Shown: piece by piece, positions 9,725 through 19,354 of the stretch | Position numbering within the stretch: the first letter of the stretch is position 1 | How the letters are laid out: each line of letters begins with the position of its first letter | NCBI GenBank assembly: GCA_963971535.1 | Contig: OZ020592.1 | Span: 123,214,304-123,278,303, forward strand | Length of the DNA stretch: 64,000 bases | Source: Notolepis coatsorum | Taxonomy: Eukaryota > Chordata > Actinopteri > Aulopiformes > Paralepididae | Reading direction: 5' to 3' | Position numbers and translations under genes: made by a program | The notes under the pieces: generated by a model | Database searches by the model: none | The model's input: the letters and a program-made list of their open reading frames with translations, nothing else | What the model was told of the DNA's origin: nothing

Positions 9725-10426
9725 GGAAATGTGAAACCACAGGAGCGTAAGGTTCAGTCTATTGAGGAGTGGCCCCGACCAGCAACTAAGAGACAGGTAA
9801 AGACCTTCCTGGGACTTACCTCCTATTACTCTCGTTTCATCCCTAACTACTCCTCTATAGCTGCTCCCCTCACAGACCTAACCAAAGCCAACAAGCCCCT
9901 CATGGTGGAATGGACAGAAGAGGCAGAGAAGGCGTTCCAGGGTCTCAGAGAGGCACTTTGTGCACGGCCCGTGCTGGTCACCCCGGATTTCACGCAGGAG
10001 ATGATTGTGCAAACAGATGCGTCAGAGGTGGGAGTAGGAGCCGTACTCTCTCAAGAGATACGAGGTGAGGAACATCCAGTACTCTACATCAGTAGGAAGC
10101 TGAACCAAAGGGAGCAAGGATATGCCACGGTAGAGAAGGAAGGACTGGCTATCAAGTGGGCACTGGAGCGTCTCAGATATTATCTGGTGGGCCGACATTT
10201 CTTTCTCGTAACTGACCATGCACCCCTAGTCTGGATGTCCAAAAAGAAGGAGACTAATGCTCGAGTCGGTAGATGGTTTCTTTCCTTACAAGAGTTTGAT
10301 TTCTCTGTGATCCACAGGTCGGGAGCCAAACACGGGAACGCAGACGCCCTGTCCCGGAGAGATGCCCTCTGGACCTTATTTGCCTCTCCTAAGCATGGAC
10401 TGAAGGGGGGGTATGTAAGCGGCTGA
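9725..10426 (+). CDS. element A RT connection and RNase H (same frame, downstream of the stop)
   Basis: This continues the upstream frame after one TGA and stays open to 10426. It starts with the RT thumb/connection (TFLGLTSYYSRFIPNYS), then RNase H with TDASEVGVGAVLSQ, a VEKEGLAIKWALERLRYYL helix and VTDHAPLVWM, ending HGNADALSRR. RNase H removes the RNA strand during reverse transcription. No integrase follows, which agrees with its upstream position. There is no ATG near the start, so the segment is cut off from translation unless the stop is read through. I regard it as an inactivating mutation; programmed readthrough is less likely because the stop lies inside the RT-RH module. Confidence 0.9.
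   Translation, partial: GNVKPQERKVQSIEEWPRPATKRQVKTFLGLTSYYSRFIPNYSSIAAPLTDLTKANKPLMVEWTEEAEKAFQGLREALCARPVLVTPDFTQEMIVQTDASEVGVGAVLSQEIRGEEHPVLYISRKLNQREQGYATVEKEGLAIKWALERLRYYLVGRHFFLVTDHAPLVWMSKKKETNARVGRWFLSLQEFDFSVIHRSGAKHGNADALSRRDALWTLFASPKHGLKGGYVSG
10401..10413 (+). other. element A polypurine tract
   Basis: TGAAGGGGGGGTA immediately before the 3' LTR. It is the expected plus-strand priming site and overlaps the last RNase H codons. Confidence 0.75.
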
Positions 10427-11757
10427 GGGGAATGGTGATCAATGGATGCTATGTTCCTGCCTGTTGGCTCCCCCCAATGGAGAGAAGAAGACTGACAGCT
10501 GCACCCAGGCAGACCCACACACAGCTGTCTTTCAATTAGCAATCAGCATGCCTCTCAAAGTGGACAGACCAAGAACATCAGTGTGTCTTGGAATGGAGAG
10601 TGGGAGAGCTGTTGGGAGACAACCAAACTGTGAGTTAACAGCCGGTAAGCCGGACAGCGGCCCGGCCTAGTTAAAGACTGGAATATAGCAAAGACACTTA
10701 GGTGCTTCACTGGGAGCCAGTATGATTTTTGTTGGTTTCTTAATTTTCTGTTTTGTTTAAATAAATGCCCCTGGCCATTGCCCAGCGGGGAGCTAAAGCT
10801 GTTTGACTGTGTGTTTGATTATTTGTACAACCATATTGCATAGGGATGTCCCGATCCGATCACGTGATTGGAATCGGCGTCGATCACGTGCTTTTCAGAG
10901 GCTCGGGGATCGGGAAAAAATAATAATAAAAATCGGCAGTCAAAAAAAGAAAAATTTTATTCAACAAACATGACCATGTCCACGTCTTAAACTCATACGG
11001 AGGCCTTAGTTTTGGTTTTAAATTACATATAATATATCATCATTAATGTATTTATTGTCACACAGAGCAGAATAATTGTCCACAACCAACACATTCCCCT
11101 TTAATTTTCACCGTTGCAACAAACACCCCTTTAATTTAGACGCTACACGCTACACGCTCGACCACATCACAACAACAACAACAACAGTACAACACGTCGC
11201 TCCCGAAACACGGTTAATATCCACTGACTTGAGCAGCTAGACTTAATGTCAGAGGTTTGGAACTAAGCATTTTAAAATAGAAAGTCAAGCCAGTTGCAAT
11301 GTGTTTGCAAGGAGGACAGGCTGGAGGCAAAGTTTTCAGACTAACTTTTCACCTGGAGGATAACGTTACGTGACTGAGGATTATCGTCGGCGTTTCAGAC
11401 CAGAATGGACCATTACGTAAGTCGAACACTGAATGTATACTAATGTGCAAACATATATTGAAACTTTTAATATTTCTCATATGAAGCAGAAGCACATTTC
11501 TCAGGGTGAATGTAATAACAAAAGCCTCCGCTCTCGCGCCACGGACTATAGGCAACAGATGGGCTTGTCTCGCTCTGCCAGTTTCTGACAAAAATGCGTC
11601 AAAATTGATTACTAATGTGAAAGATCGGATCGGAAACGATCGGATCGATAGATATTTAAAATCACATGATCGGGATCGGATCGGAAGCAAAAAAAGGCGA
11701 TCGGGACATCCCTAATATTGCACCTTCCACCTACCCCTGTCTGCTACCTTTGTTACA
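10414..11757 (+). repeat. element A 3' LTR, split by a hAT-type insertion
   Basis: Matches 5653-6116 from TGTAAGCGGC to GTTACA. The 874-bp insertion plus 8-bp duplication lies between the ...CCATATTGCA and ATATTGCACCTTCC parts. Without it the LTR is about 462 bp. Confidence 0.92.
10841..11714. mobile_element. hAT-type non-autonomous transposon in the element A 3' LTR
   Basis: Ends TAGGGATGTCCCGATC... and ...GATCGGGACATCCCTA are inverted repeats. The flanks carry the 8-bp duplication ATATTGCA (10833-10840, 11715-11722). An 8-bp duplication with TAGGG-type ends fits the hAT superfamily. Subterminal GATCGGATCGG motifs recur at both ends. No transposase frame is present. Confidence 0.9.
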
Positions 11758-12349
11758 CCTGTTTAACGTCAGTCTCTCCGGGACACAGAGAGGTGAGGTA
11801 TAATTCTTATGTTCAATGATAGACTTCGGTCTAAAAGTAGTTAAATATTGTATGTTACATTCCTAAACTGTAAAACGAGTTTGTAATGTAACTCCTGTTG
11901 ATAATGATTTGTGGGAGGTTTGACTGGGTTAGGGAACTTTATAAATGCACATTAGTAGCCTAGCATGTAGGAAGTTTGCACACACACGTGTTAATGGAGT
12001 CACGTCTTCTCTCAATTGTAGCTCGCGCTGCAGATTCCATGACTGTATTCCTAATGCTGGTGCATTTAGTTGCCTTGTAACCTAACATGTATGTGTACAG
12101 TAGCTCCCATGGTTTTGGTCCGTTTTGTATTCAATTGTTTATTTTTCCAATGTAATTATAATGTGTAATTCTTATGAGTCAGAGTCTCTCCGGGACACAG
12201 AGAGCTCGCGCTGCAGATTCCATGACTGTATTCCTAATGCTGGTGCATTTGGTTGCCTTGTAACCTAACAGGTGAAAATAAATACGACCAACAGTCATTC
12301 CATGTCTGTCATCTTTAAAACACAACACTGTCAGAGTACACCGGTCACA
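11758..12349 (+). repeat. element B 5' LTR, second part
   Basis: Continues the LTR to CCGGTCACA. It contains a TATA-like box (CTTTATAAATG near 11937) and AATAAA near 12277. It lacks short stretches present in the 3' LTR (near 20582-20595 and 20679-20690). Confidence 0.9.
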
Positions 12350-12351
12350 CT

Positions 12352-12370
12352 TGGTGCCGTTCGACTCCGG
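12352..12370 (+). other. element B primer-binding site
   Basis: TGGTGCCGTTCGACTCCGG starts two bases after the LTR. Its complement resembles a tRNA 3' end with CCA. The tRNA was not identified. Confidence 0.7.
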
Positions 12371-12952
12371 ACTACGGACAACGCTCGTATGTCCCCCGGG
12401 GGATGCCATCTGCACGCCGCTTCTTCATCCAACTGGCTGTGCTGAGTACAAACTCGAATGATTATGTGTGCGCATAGGATAAGCGCACATGAGATATTGG
12501 TTGTTTTTGTTTGATAATGATATGCTATAGATTGTAATTGTAAATATTATTGTAATTATACAGTAATTCGATACGACACTAGTTGTACAAGACCATTATA
12601 ATTTTTTCTTTTTCTTTCATCTGTTATGATATATTGTGAATAGATAGCCTATGGTCTAATGTTCAAAGTATGAGCAGTAACAGGTGTTGCTATCTAACAA
12701 ATGACCACTGTATAGATATAAATATAATTTGTTTATATGGTTGGCTGGTAATGAGAGATATATATATTTTTTTATTTTTTTTCCATCTGTTCTGGTAAAT
12801 TGTGAATGGATAGCCATACAGTAGCCTACATGTATTCGTGTGTAGTCTAGTGTTCAAAGTCTGAGCAGTAACAAGCTGCCATTTAACACATTCACACATA
12901 ATTTTCTTTTGTTTATAGCCCTCTAAAGCATTTTTATTTTTAATTCTTGAAC
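12371..12952 (+). other. element B untranslated leader with an imperfect internal duplication
   Basis: No frame of note. Two related stretches, about 12600-12710 and 12765-12895, share TTTCTTT-type runs, a CATCTGTTMTG...ATTGTGAAT block and GTTCAAAGTMTGAGCAGTAAC, so the leader has partly duplicated. Confidence 0.6.
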
Positions 12953-14199
12953 ATGTCTGAGGCAGATGCAGCCAGTAGTGATGCTGTCACGCCAGATCTG
13001 GAGATGGTGGTATGACGCCTGTATACGGCAGGGGTCGGTCAGTTTTTGTGTGTGGCAGGGGTAGACCAGTGGGTCCTGCAGAACTGGGTCAGTCAGCTCT
13101 TATGTATGGGAGGGGAAGACCAGTGGGTCCTGCAGAACTGAGTCAGTTTGCAGTTCGCCAGTCAGTGTTAGAAGCAGTGGGGCCAGTGGCTACATCTACT
13201 CCGATCACGCATGGCGATGACGCAGCCCCGCAGCTCGCTAGGTCAGAGGATTTAGGCAGCCTCGTCACAGACCTTGCCATACAGATAGGGGAACAGATTA
13301 CATCTACTCTGCATGTCATACACCAGTCTAGTTATCAACCTCATGTCCCCGCCCCTGAGCCCAAGGTCCCCGCACCCCAGCCACAATGTGTTTCTGGGTG
13401 TGCAGACATGTCAAGGATGAAAGTAATAGTGCAGGCGGAGACTAAACCACCTCCGTTCTTCAGAGGTGATCGCACTGAGCCATTCTCCATACATGAGTGG
13501 GAAGACATGATGCTAATGTATCTGAGTAGAACGAGTTGTAAAACCGACAGAGAATTGTGTGATCTAGTGATGGGCAGGTTGACTGGTAAAGCCAGAGACA
13601 TAGTGAAGGTGTCACTGCGTAGCCGGCCTGAGTTGTCTGCCAATATGACCCTTGCAGCTGTGTTTGACATTTTAAAGTGTAACTTCAGCGAGCTGACATA
13701 CTCCAGTATGCCCATGGCCGACTTCTATGCCATGGTTCCCAGGCCTAGTGAGGGAGTGATGGATTATTGGGTCCGGCTGAATAAAGCAATTGATGTCGCA
13801 GATGAGTGTCTACGTCGCCGAGGTCGGTGTGTTGATGATTCGAGCGCCGAGGTTGTGATGATGTTAATTACACACTGCCCAGATCCCAGTCTAGCTATGT
13901 CCTTCCAGCTGAAGCCTGTGGAGCAGTGGACTGCAGCTGAGGTCCAGGAGCGTCTAGATGGTTACCAGAGAGACCAAAGGAGATCCAGTGCACGGGCACA
14001 GCAGGTTAACATCTCGGCATGCAGTCAGAGTCCCATGGCTGGTGGCCCATCCCCTCCTGTCCCCTATGGTGGGGAACAGCAGTCTTCGGTTGTCATGCAG
14101 TCACAGCAGCCTCCCTCCTTTGGCTCTTCTCATGAACGGCTTGGTGAGCCCCACAGGGTCTTAGCCGCAGCGCAGGCCCTCAGCCCTCCTACACCTTAA
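12953..14199 (+). pseudogene. element B Gag (capsid part), frameshifted near its start
   Basis: A likely original start is ATG 12953 (MSEADAASSDAVTPDLEMVV, then TGA). The rest is in another frame from 13012 to 14199, so a one-base change lies near 13005. The N-terminal part has a repeated MYGRGRPVGPAEL motif. The capsid-like core follows PPPFFRGDRTEPFSIHEW. The frame ends TAA at 14197-14199, whose last A begins the ATG of the next frame. Gag forms the element's particle. Confidence 0.75.
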
Positions 14200-14657
14200 T
14201 GACTCATGCTCCGGTGAGTCCCTCCTCTGTAGACCCTGGCCTTCATCAGGTGGTTGACTTGTTAGACCGTGTGCTCTCACTGTGTTCAGCCTCGCTGGCC
14301 CCAGCAATGCAAGCTCAGCCTGGTCAGCCGTCTCGCTCCCACATTCAGCCAAGTAATGGGCAGACGTACCACTCGCGCAACCAGGCCAGACCGAGTCAGC
14401 AGAGTTACTTGCGCAACCAGGCCAGACGGAATCAGCAGAGTTACCCGCACAACCAGCACGACCCATGCGAAGTGTGTCAAGAAAGCAGGCATAACACTCA
14501 TCAACACTGTATGCTCTATCGGCTGTGCCACCGCTGTTTCCGCCCTGGTCACTATGAGGACTCATGTCCTGGCATCTCCCAGCCATCAGCTGGATCAGCA
14601 TCTCCCTCCAACAGGCCCGCTCAGACCCATCCTGTCGATGCTGTCCCTTTAAACTAG
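14199..14657 (+). pseudogene. element B Gag C-terminus with zinc knuckle, separate frame
   Basis: 152 codons rich in Gln, Ser and Pro, with repeated NQAR-type motifs (about 60-85) and CHRCFRPGHYEDSC, a CX2CX4HX4C knuckle, preceded by CEVCQESRHNTHQHC. It is the nucleocapsid part of Gag. It joins the capsid frame by a TAATG overlap: either a fossil frameshift or a stop-restart junction. Confidence 0.7.
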
Positions 14658-15499
14658 CCAGCCCATGCAGTGAGAGGGATAGTATGGGCAAAGTGGATGA
14701 AACCCTCGAGAGAGAACCAGACTTAGAAGCCATCTATGTAAACAGCTGCAGATTACTTCCAGAAGACAAAACAGCCATCTTTGTTGGGTCACAGAGAGTG
14801 AACGGAGCTAGTGAACTGTTTTATGCTCCAGTATTAGTCAGTGACAAGTACACATTGAGGGGGATGTTGGATTCTGGTAGTATGTCATGCACGCTCAGTG
14901 AGGAGGGTGAACAAAAGGTACAAACCGCTGGTGTTCTCCCTCGTGTCCAGCCGGCACCTGTGAATGTGGTGCTGGTTGGTTGTGGTGGCTTGACTACTCG
15001 ACCAAAGTGTGTGTATGATTTGGAGATTGAAGTTTGTGGGTCAAAATTTGTGGTTCCTACGCTGGTTGTGCCAGGTCAGAGAGACGAGTTTATAATTGGC
15101 ACTAATGTAATCAAGTCCGTTCTCCAAAGGCTGAAGTCGACTGAAAAGTACTGGGAGCTTGTGTCCTGCAGAAACAGTGACCCTGAGTGTGAGCAGTTCC
15201 TTGAGCTGTTAAGCTGCACCTCCCGCTGGTCGGGCCCAGACTCGCCCGGGGTGATAGGCACAGTGAAGCTATGCCAGGCGGTTACCCTCCTCCCTCAGCA
15301 GGAGTATCTTGTGTGGGGGAAGCTACCAGCCAGTGCACATTGTGTCTCCTGGGAGTACGGTCATTGTGGAGCCCACCTCAGCGAGGTCGGCCCCTCGCAA
15401 CATCATAGTGGGGAGAGTAGTGACTCCCATGTGGGGCGACCGCTGGGTCCCCATGAAGGTCTTGAACCCGACACAGAGCCCCATCACGCTCCGTCGTAA
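14564..15499 (+). pseudogene. element B protease region
   Basis: The recognisable part starts about 14684 (MGKVDETLEREPDLEAIYVN). GMLDSGSMSCTLSE holds the D-S-G active site of a retropepsin, and FIIGTNVI is the usual second hallmark. Protease cleaves the polyprotein. From about 15340 the sense shifts to the frame of 15309-15668, so the last third here is out of frame. Confidence 0.75.
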
Positions 15500-15668
15500 T
15501 GCCAAACTGGCTGATGTCTCACCTTGTCTTGCTGTTGAAGATCTGTCCATCACTCAGGGCCTGTGTCAGCAGCAGTCTGGTGTCTCCAGCTCCTCCGCCT
15601 CTCCTGGCTCCTCGTTAGATGCTGAGCAGATGTTGGCCGACTGTGGACTTGAACATCAAGTCATGTGA
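15309..15668 (+). pseudogene. element B protease-RT linker, shifted frame
   Basis: From about 15335 this frame gives PVHIVSPGSTVIVEP, GRVVTPMWGDRWVPMKVLN and NAKLADVSPCLAVEDLS, a linker type found between protease and RT in fish gypsy elements. It ends at TGA 15666-15668, and the sense shifts once more into the RT frame near 15640. Confidence 0.65.
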
Positions 15669-18507
15669 GGTGTCTCCTGATGGGAAGAAGAGGCTAGCTG
15701 ACCTACTGGTGACATATCAAGATGTCTTCTCCAAGGACAAGCTGGACTGTGGAGAAGTCAAAGACTTTGTGCACCGTATCCACCTCTCAGACGACCGTCC
15801 ATTCCGCCTGCCCTTTAGGCGTGTCCCCCGAGCTGACTATCACAAACTGAGAGAGGTGTTGACTGAGATGGAGGTGAAGGGGATCATCTCCAAGTCGATG
15901 AGCAAGTATGCCTCACCTCTGGTCATGGTGTGGAAGAAAAATGGAGACCTCAGGATCTGTACAGATTTCCGCTGGCTCAACGCAAAGACCGTCAAAGATG
16001 TTCATCCGTTGCCCCATCAATCCGACTGCCTTGCTGCCCTTGGTGGGAACGCTTTCTTCAGCACCATGGATCTGACCTCAGGGTTCTACAACGTCCCTCT
16101 CCATGTGTCTGACCGGCGGTACACTGCCTTCACAACACCACTGGGCTTGTACGAGTACAACAGACTCCCACAAGGCTTGTGCAACAGTCCGGCATCTTTC
16201 ATGCGTATGATGCTCGGCATCTTTGGCGACCTCAACTACTCCAGCCTCTTGTGCTACTTGGACAACTTGCTGGTGTTTGCGCCGTCTGAGGAGGAGGCGC
16301 TGAAGCGATTGGAGGTGGTCTTCTGCAGACTCAGAGTGAACAACATCAAGCTCTCACAGAAGAAATGCAACTTCTTACAGAGGTCGGTCAGGTTCCTGGG
16401 TCATGTGGTCGATGCCAGTGGAGTCTCTGTTGACCAAGAGAAGGTCTCCATCATCTCTGGCTTCCAGAGAGAGGATCTGATGGAGTCGGATGGCCGCACT
16501 CCAGCTCAGAAGAGAGTGAGATCCTTCCTCGGCATGGTGTTGTATTACCAAAATGTCATACATGGCTGCTCCAGTATAGCCAAGCCCCTCTTCGCCTTGA
16601 TAGCTGGCCAGAAGAGAAAAGGGAAGACCAGTGCTGGTCGTACGAGAGCTGGTACGTTCCGGAAGCTGACTCCTGAGGACTGGACTCCCGCCTGTGAGAC
16701 TGCGTTTGAGGAGCTCAAGAGGGCGCTCGTCGACTGTGTAGTGCTGGCTCACCCGGACTTTGAGAGGCCGTTCATCCTCTCTACTGACGCGTCGCTGGAC
16801 GGTATTGGAGCAGTGCTCTCTCAAGTCCCTGTTGGGGAGGAGAAGGCCAGACCAATCGCCTTTGCGAGCAAGTCGCTCAGCCGCAGTCAAGCGAACTATC
16901 CTGCCCACAGACTGGAGTTCCTGGCCCTCAAGTGGTCAGTGTGTGACAAATTCAGTCACTGGCTCAAGGGTCACAAGTTCACTCTGTGGACTGATAATAA
17001 TCCGCTCACATACATCATGACCAAGCCTAAACTTGACGCATGCGAGCAGCGCTGGGTGTCCAAGCTGGGCCCTTACTGCTTCGACATCAAGCATGTGCCT
17101 GGAAGGCTGAATACCGTGGCCGATGCGCTGAGCAGAGATCCCTTCGTGAGGCTGCACAGCCGGCGTCTCTTGACCGAGCCTTACTCTGCTCTTCTGGAGC
17201 AAGTGTGTGATGTGGAGAACAGGGGGGTGCAGGATATCTTTCATCTAACATGTCAACCCCAAGCTCTAGAGACCCCTTCTGGATGTGCAGTTGCTGATGT
17301 GTCCATGTCGGCAGATGAGACCTCCACGGTGCTTTCCTCCCAGGAGGACTGGGACTCTGCGCCAAGACACAGGGCAGTATCTATGGCGGGCCACCTGTCC
17401 ACTGTTGTCACTGCCAACCACGACACAGTCTCGTCCTTGTCGTTGGCCGATCTGCAGGCCCGCCAGCGAAAAGACGCCACCGTCTCCAGAGTCATCTTTT
17501 ACATCGAAAGCGGCCGCAGACCCTCCAGACGCGAGTGCTGCTATGAAGATCAGCCCGCCTTGAGGATGCTGAAGCAGTGGGAGAGGCTCGCTATGCAAAA
17601 CGGCATCTTGTACAGGGTTACGAAGGACCACATGACCCGGCACAAGAGGTTCCAGTATGTTCTACCTGAGTCCTTGAAGTCGGAGGCGCTGTCTGGAGTG
17701 CATGACTTGGCTGGTCACCAAGGTCAACCTAGAACACTGTCTCTCGTACGTCAGCGTTTCTACTGGTATGATATGGAGAAAGATGTGCGGGGCCATGTGA
17801 GGAACTGTCCCAGATGCGTACTCAGCAAGACTCCAGAGCCGGCAGCCAAAGCCCCTCTGGAGAGCATAACAACCTCTGCACCACTGGAGCTGGTGTGCAT
17901 CGACTTCTGGTCAGCTGAAGATAATAACAACAAGTCTGTGGATGATCTGGTCATAACTGACCACTTTACAAAGCTGGCCCACGCCTTCCCCTGCAAAGAC
18001 CAAACCACGAAGAAGGTTGCTAAAAAGCTGTGGGACAACTTCTTCTGTGTGTATGGCTTCCCGCAGTGCCTGCATTCGGACCAGGGAGCGAACTTCCAGA
18101 GTGAGTTGATGGCGGAACTGCTGGAGTTAGCAGGGGTCACGCAGTCCCGGACCACTCCGTATCACCCTATGGGGAATGGTGGCACTGAGAGATTCAATCG
18201 GACCCTGGGTGGAATGCTGCGCTCCCTGCCATCGGAGTCTAAGCACAGATGGCCCCAGATGGTCCAGAGCCTGACCTTCGCCTACAATTGTATACAGCAT
18301 GAGATGACTGGCTTTGCCCCCTTTTACCTGATGTTCGGGAGGGTCCCACGTCTGCCAGTTGATCTGCTGTTTAAGAATGTGCTCCAGGACGAGGTGGTCT
18401 GTGACTATGATGCCTATGTGAAGTCCCTGGCGGCCGATCTCCAGTCTGCTATGCTGTTGGCCCAGAGGCACACCTCAGTGGAACAGGGGCATCAGGCTGA
18501 CCAGTAA
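15619..18507 (+). CDS. element B RT, RNase H and integrase (962 codons)
   Basis: RT: FRLPFRRVPRADYHKLREV, KNGDLRICTDFRWLN, FSTMDLTSGFYNVPL, LPQGLCNSPASFMRMM, then YLDN at residues 213-216 (16255-16266), where the catalytic motif should be YLDD. RNase H: STDASLDGIGAVLSQ (about 389). Integrase: HX4H (near 695-700) and CX2C (near 729-732), core D in CIDFWS (about 760), D in HSDQGANF (about 819) and E in GGTERFNRT, 35 residues apart. This is the standard gypsy order. The frame ends at TAA 18505-18507, beside a run of seven A, and continues in the +1 frame at 18527. The Asp-to-Asn change alone should abolish DNA synthesis. Confidence 0.92.
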   Translation: MLSRCWPTVDLNIKSCEVSPDGKKRLADLLVTYQDVFSKDKLDCGEVKDFVHRIHLSDDRPFRLPFRRVPRADYHKLREVLTEMEVKGIISKSMSKYASPLVMVWKKNGDLRICTDFRWLNAKTVKDVHPLPHQSDCLAALGGNAFFSTMDLTSGFYNVPLHVSDRRYTAFTTPLGLYEYNRLPQGLCNSPASFMRMMLGIFGDLNYSSLLCYLDNLLVFAPSEEEALKRLEVVFCRLRVNNIKLSQKKCNFLQRSVRFLGHVVDASGVSVDQEKVSIISGFQREDLMESDGRTPAQKRVRSFLGMVLYYQNVIHGCSSIAKPLFALIAGQKRKGKTSAGRTRAGTFRKLTPEDWTPACETAFEELKRALVDCVVLAHPDFERPFILSTDASLDGIGAVLSQVPVGEEKARPIAFASKSLSRSQANYPAHRLEFLALKWSVCDKFSHWLKGHKFTLWTDNNPLTYIMTKPKLDACEQRWVSKLGPYCFDIKHVPGRLNTVADALSRDPFVRLHSRRLLTEPYSALLEQVCDVENRGVQDIFHLTCQPQALETPSGCAVADVSMSADETSTVLSSQEDWDSAPRHRAVSMAGHLSTVVTANHDTVSSLSLADLQARQRKDATVSRVIFYIESGRRPSRRECCYEDQPALRMLKQWERLAMQNGILYRVTKDHMTRHKRFQYVLPESLKSEALSGVHDLAGHQGQPRTLSLVRQRFYWYDMEKDVRGHVRNCPRCVLSKTPEPAAKAPLESITTSAPLELVCIDFWSAEDNNNKSVDDLVITDHFTKLAHAFPCKDQTTKKVAKKLWDNFFCVYGFPQCLHSDQGANFQSELMAELLELAGVTQSRTTPYHPMGNGGTERFNRTLGGMLRSLPSESKHRWPQMVQSLTFAYNCIQHEMTGFAPFYLMFGRVPRLPVDLLFKNVLQDEVVCDYDAYVKSLAADLQSAMLLAQRHTSVEQGHQADQ

Positions 18508-18526
18508 AAAAACAAAGATCAAGGGC

Positions 18527-19354
18527 TTGCCCCTCTCGGTGGGTGATCGGGTCCTGGTGGCAAACAAGGGCGCCAGAGGGAAGCGGAAGCTGGCAGACAA
18601 ATGGGAGCCGGACGTCTACACCATCATCACTTCCAGACCACAGTGCCACATATATCGGATCAGAGACCGGACTGGACGGGAGAAGACAGTCCACAGGAAC
18701 CTCCTGCTTCAGGTCAACTTCCTCCCCTTGGACGGGTCATTTGATGATGAGGGTCTAGCCGCGGAGAGCGACACCTGTGCGCCTGTTGAAGCCTCCCTCT
18801 CAGTCATGCCTGAAGCTAGCGTCTCAGACGCGGACAGTGTGGCAGCAGAGCCTTCCATGGGAGATGGACCTGATGGGGATCGCACCGCATCATGGGTGCA
18901 AGAGGAAGCCTCCCTCTCAGTCATGCCTGAAGCTAGCGCCTCAGACGCGGACAGTGTGGCAGCAGAGCCTTCCATGGGAGATGGACCTTCCATGGGAGAT
19001 GGACCTGATGGGGATCGCACCGCATCATGGGTGCAAGAACAGTCTTCAGTGGAGAGTGAGGATGACGGGCTACGTCCGTATTCCCCCCAGGGGATGTCCC
19101 CTGCTCTGAGTGAGCTTCCAGTGGCAAGTGCTGCCAGTCCCCCACTGTTGCTTGCTCCGCCGAGTTCCCCCCCTGCTGTAGTCCAGCGTGAGGACGGTGT
19201 TGTGTCCACACAACTTGGGCGTACTCCTGAGCTAATGAGTGTCAGTGTGCCTGGTCAGAGCCAGGGTCCACAGACCACTGAACACTACACGTCCAGGTTC
19301 GGTAGGGTCATCAAGCCAGTCTTTCAGAGACAATGGTCCAGCTTGAGAGTATGA
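18527..19354 (+). pseudogene. element B integrase C-terminus and repeat tail, shifted frame
   Basis: LPLSVGDRVLVANKGARGK and the following beta-rich stretch are the C-terminal integrase module. An acidic tail follows with two copies of a roughly 39-residue repeat (EASLSVMPEAS...DGDRTASWVQE; 18787-18903 and 18904-19038). The second copy has an extra inner PSMGDG. The frame ends YTSRFGRVIKPVFQRQWSSL, a tail type common in fish gypsy integrases. Confidence 0.8.

Larger units (their letters stand above)
5653..11757 (+). mobile_element. Gmr1-like Ty3/gypsy element A (near complete)
   Basis: LTRs (5653-6116 and 10414-11757) start TGTAAG and end GTTACA. The insertion duplicated CCTG (5649-5652, 11758-11761); the undisturbed LTR of element B has this once (20433-20436), giving the empty site. 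The internal region codes Gag, PR, INT, RT, RNase H in that order, which is characteristic of Gmr1-like elements first described in Atlantic cod. By eye the two LTRs differ at about ten places over roughly 460 bp, so the insertion is not brand new. Confidence 0.92.
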
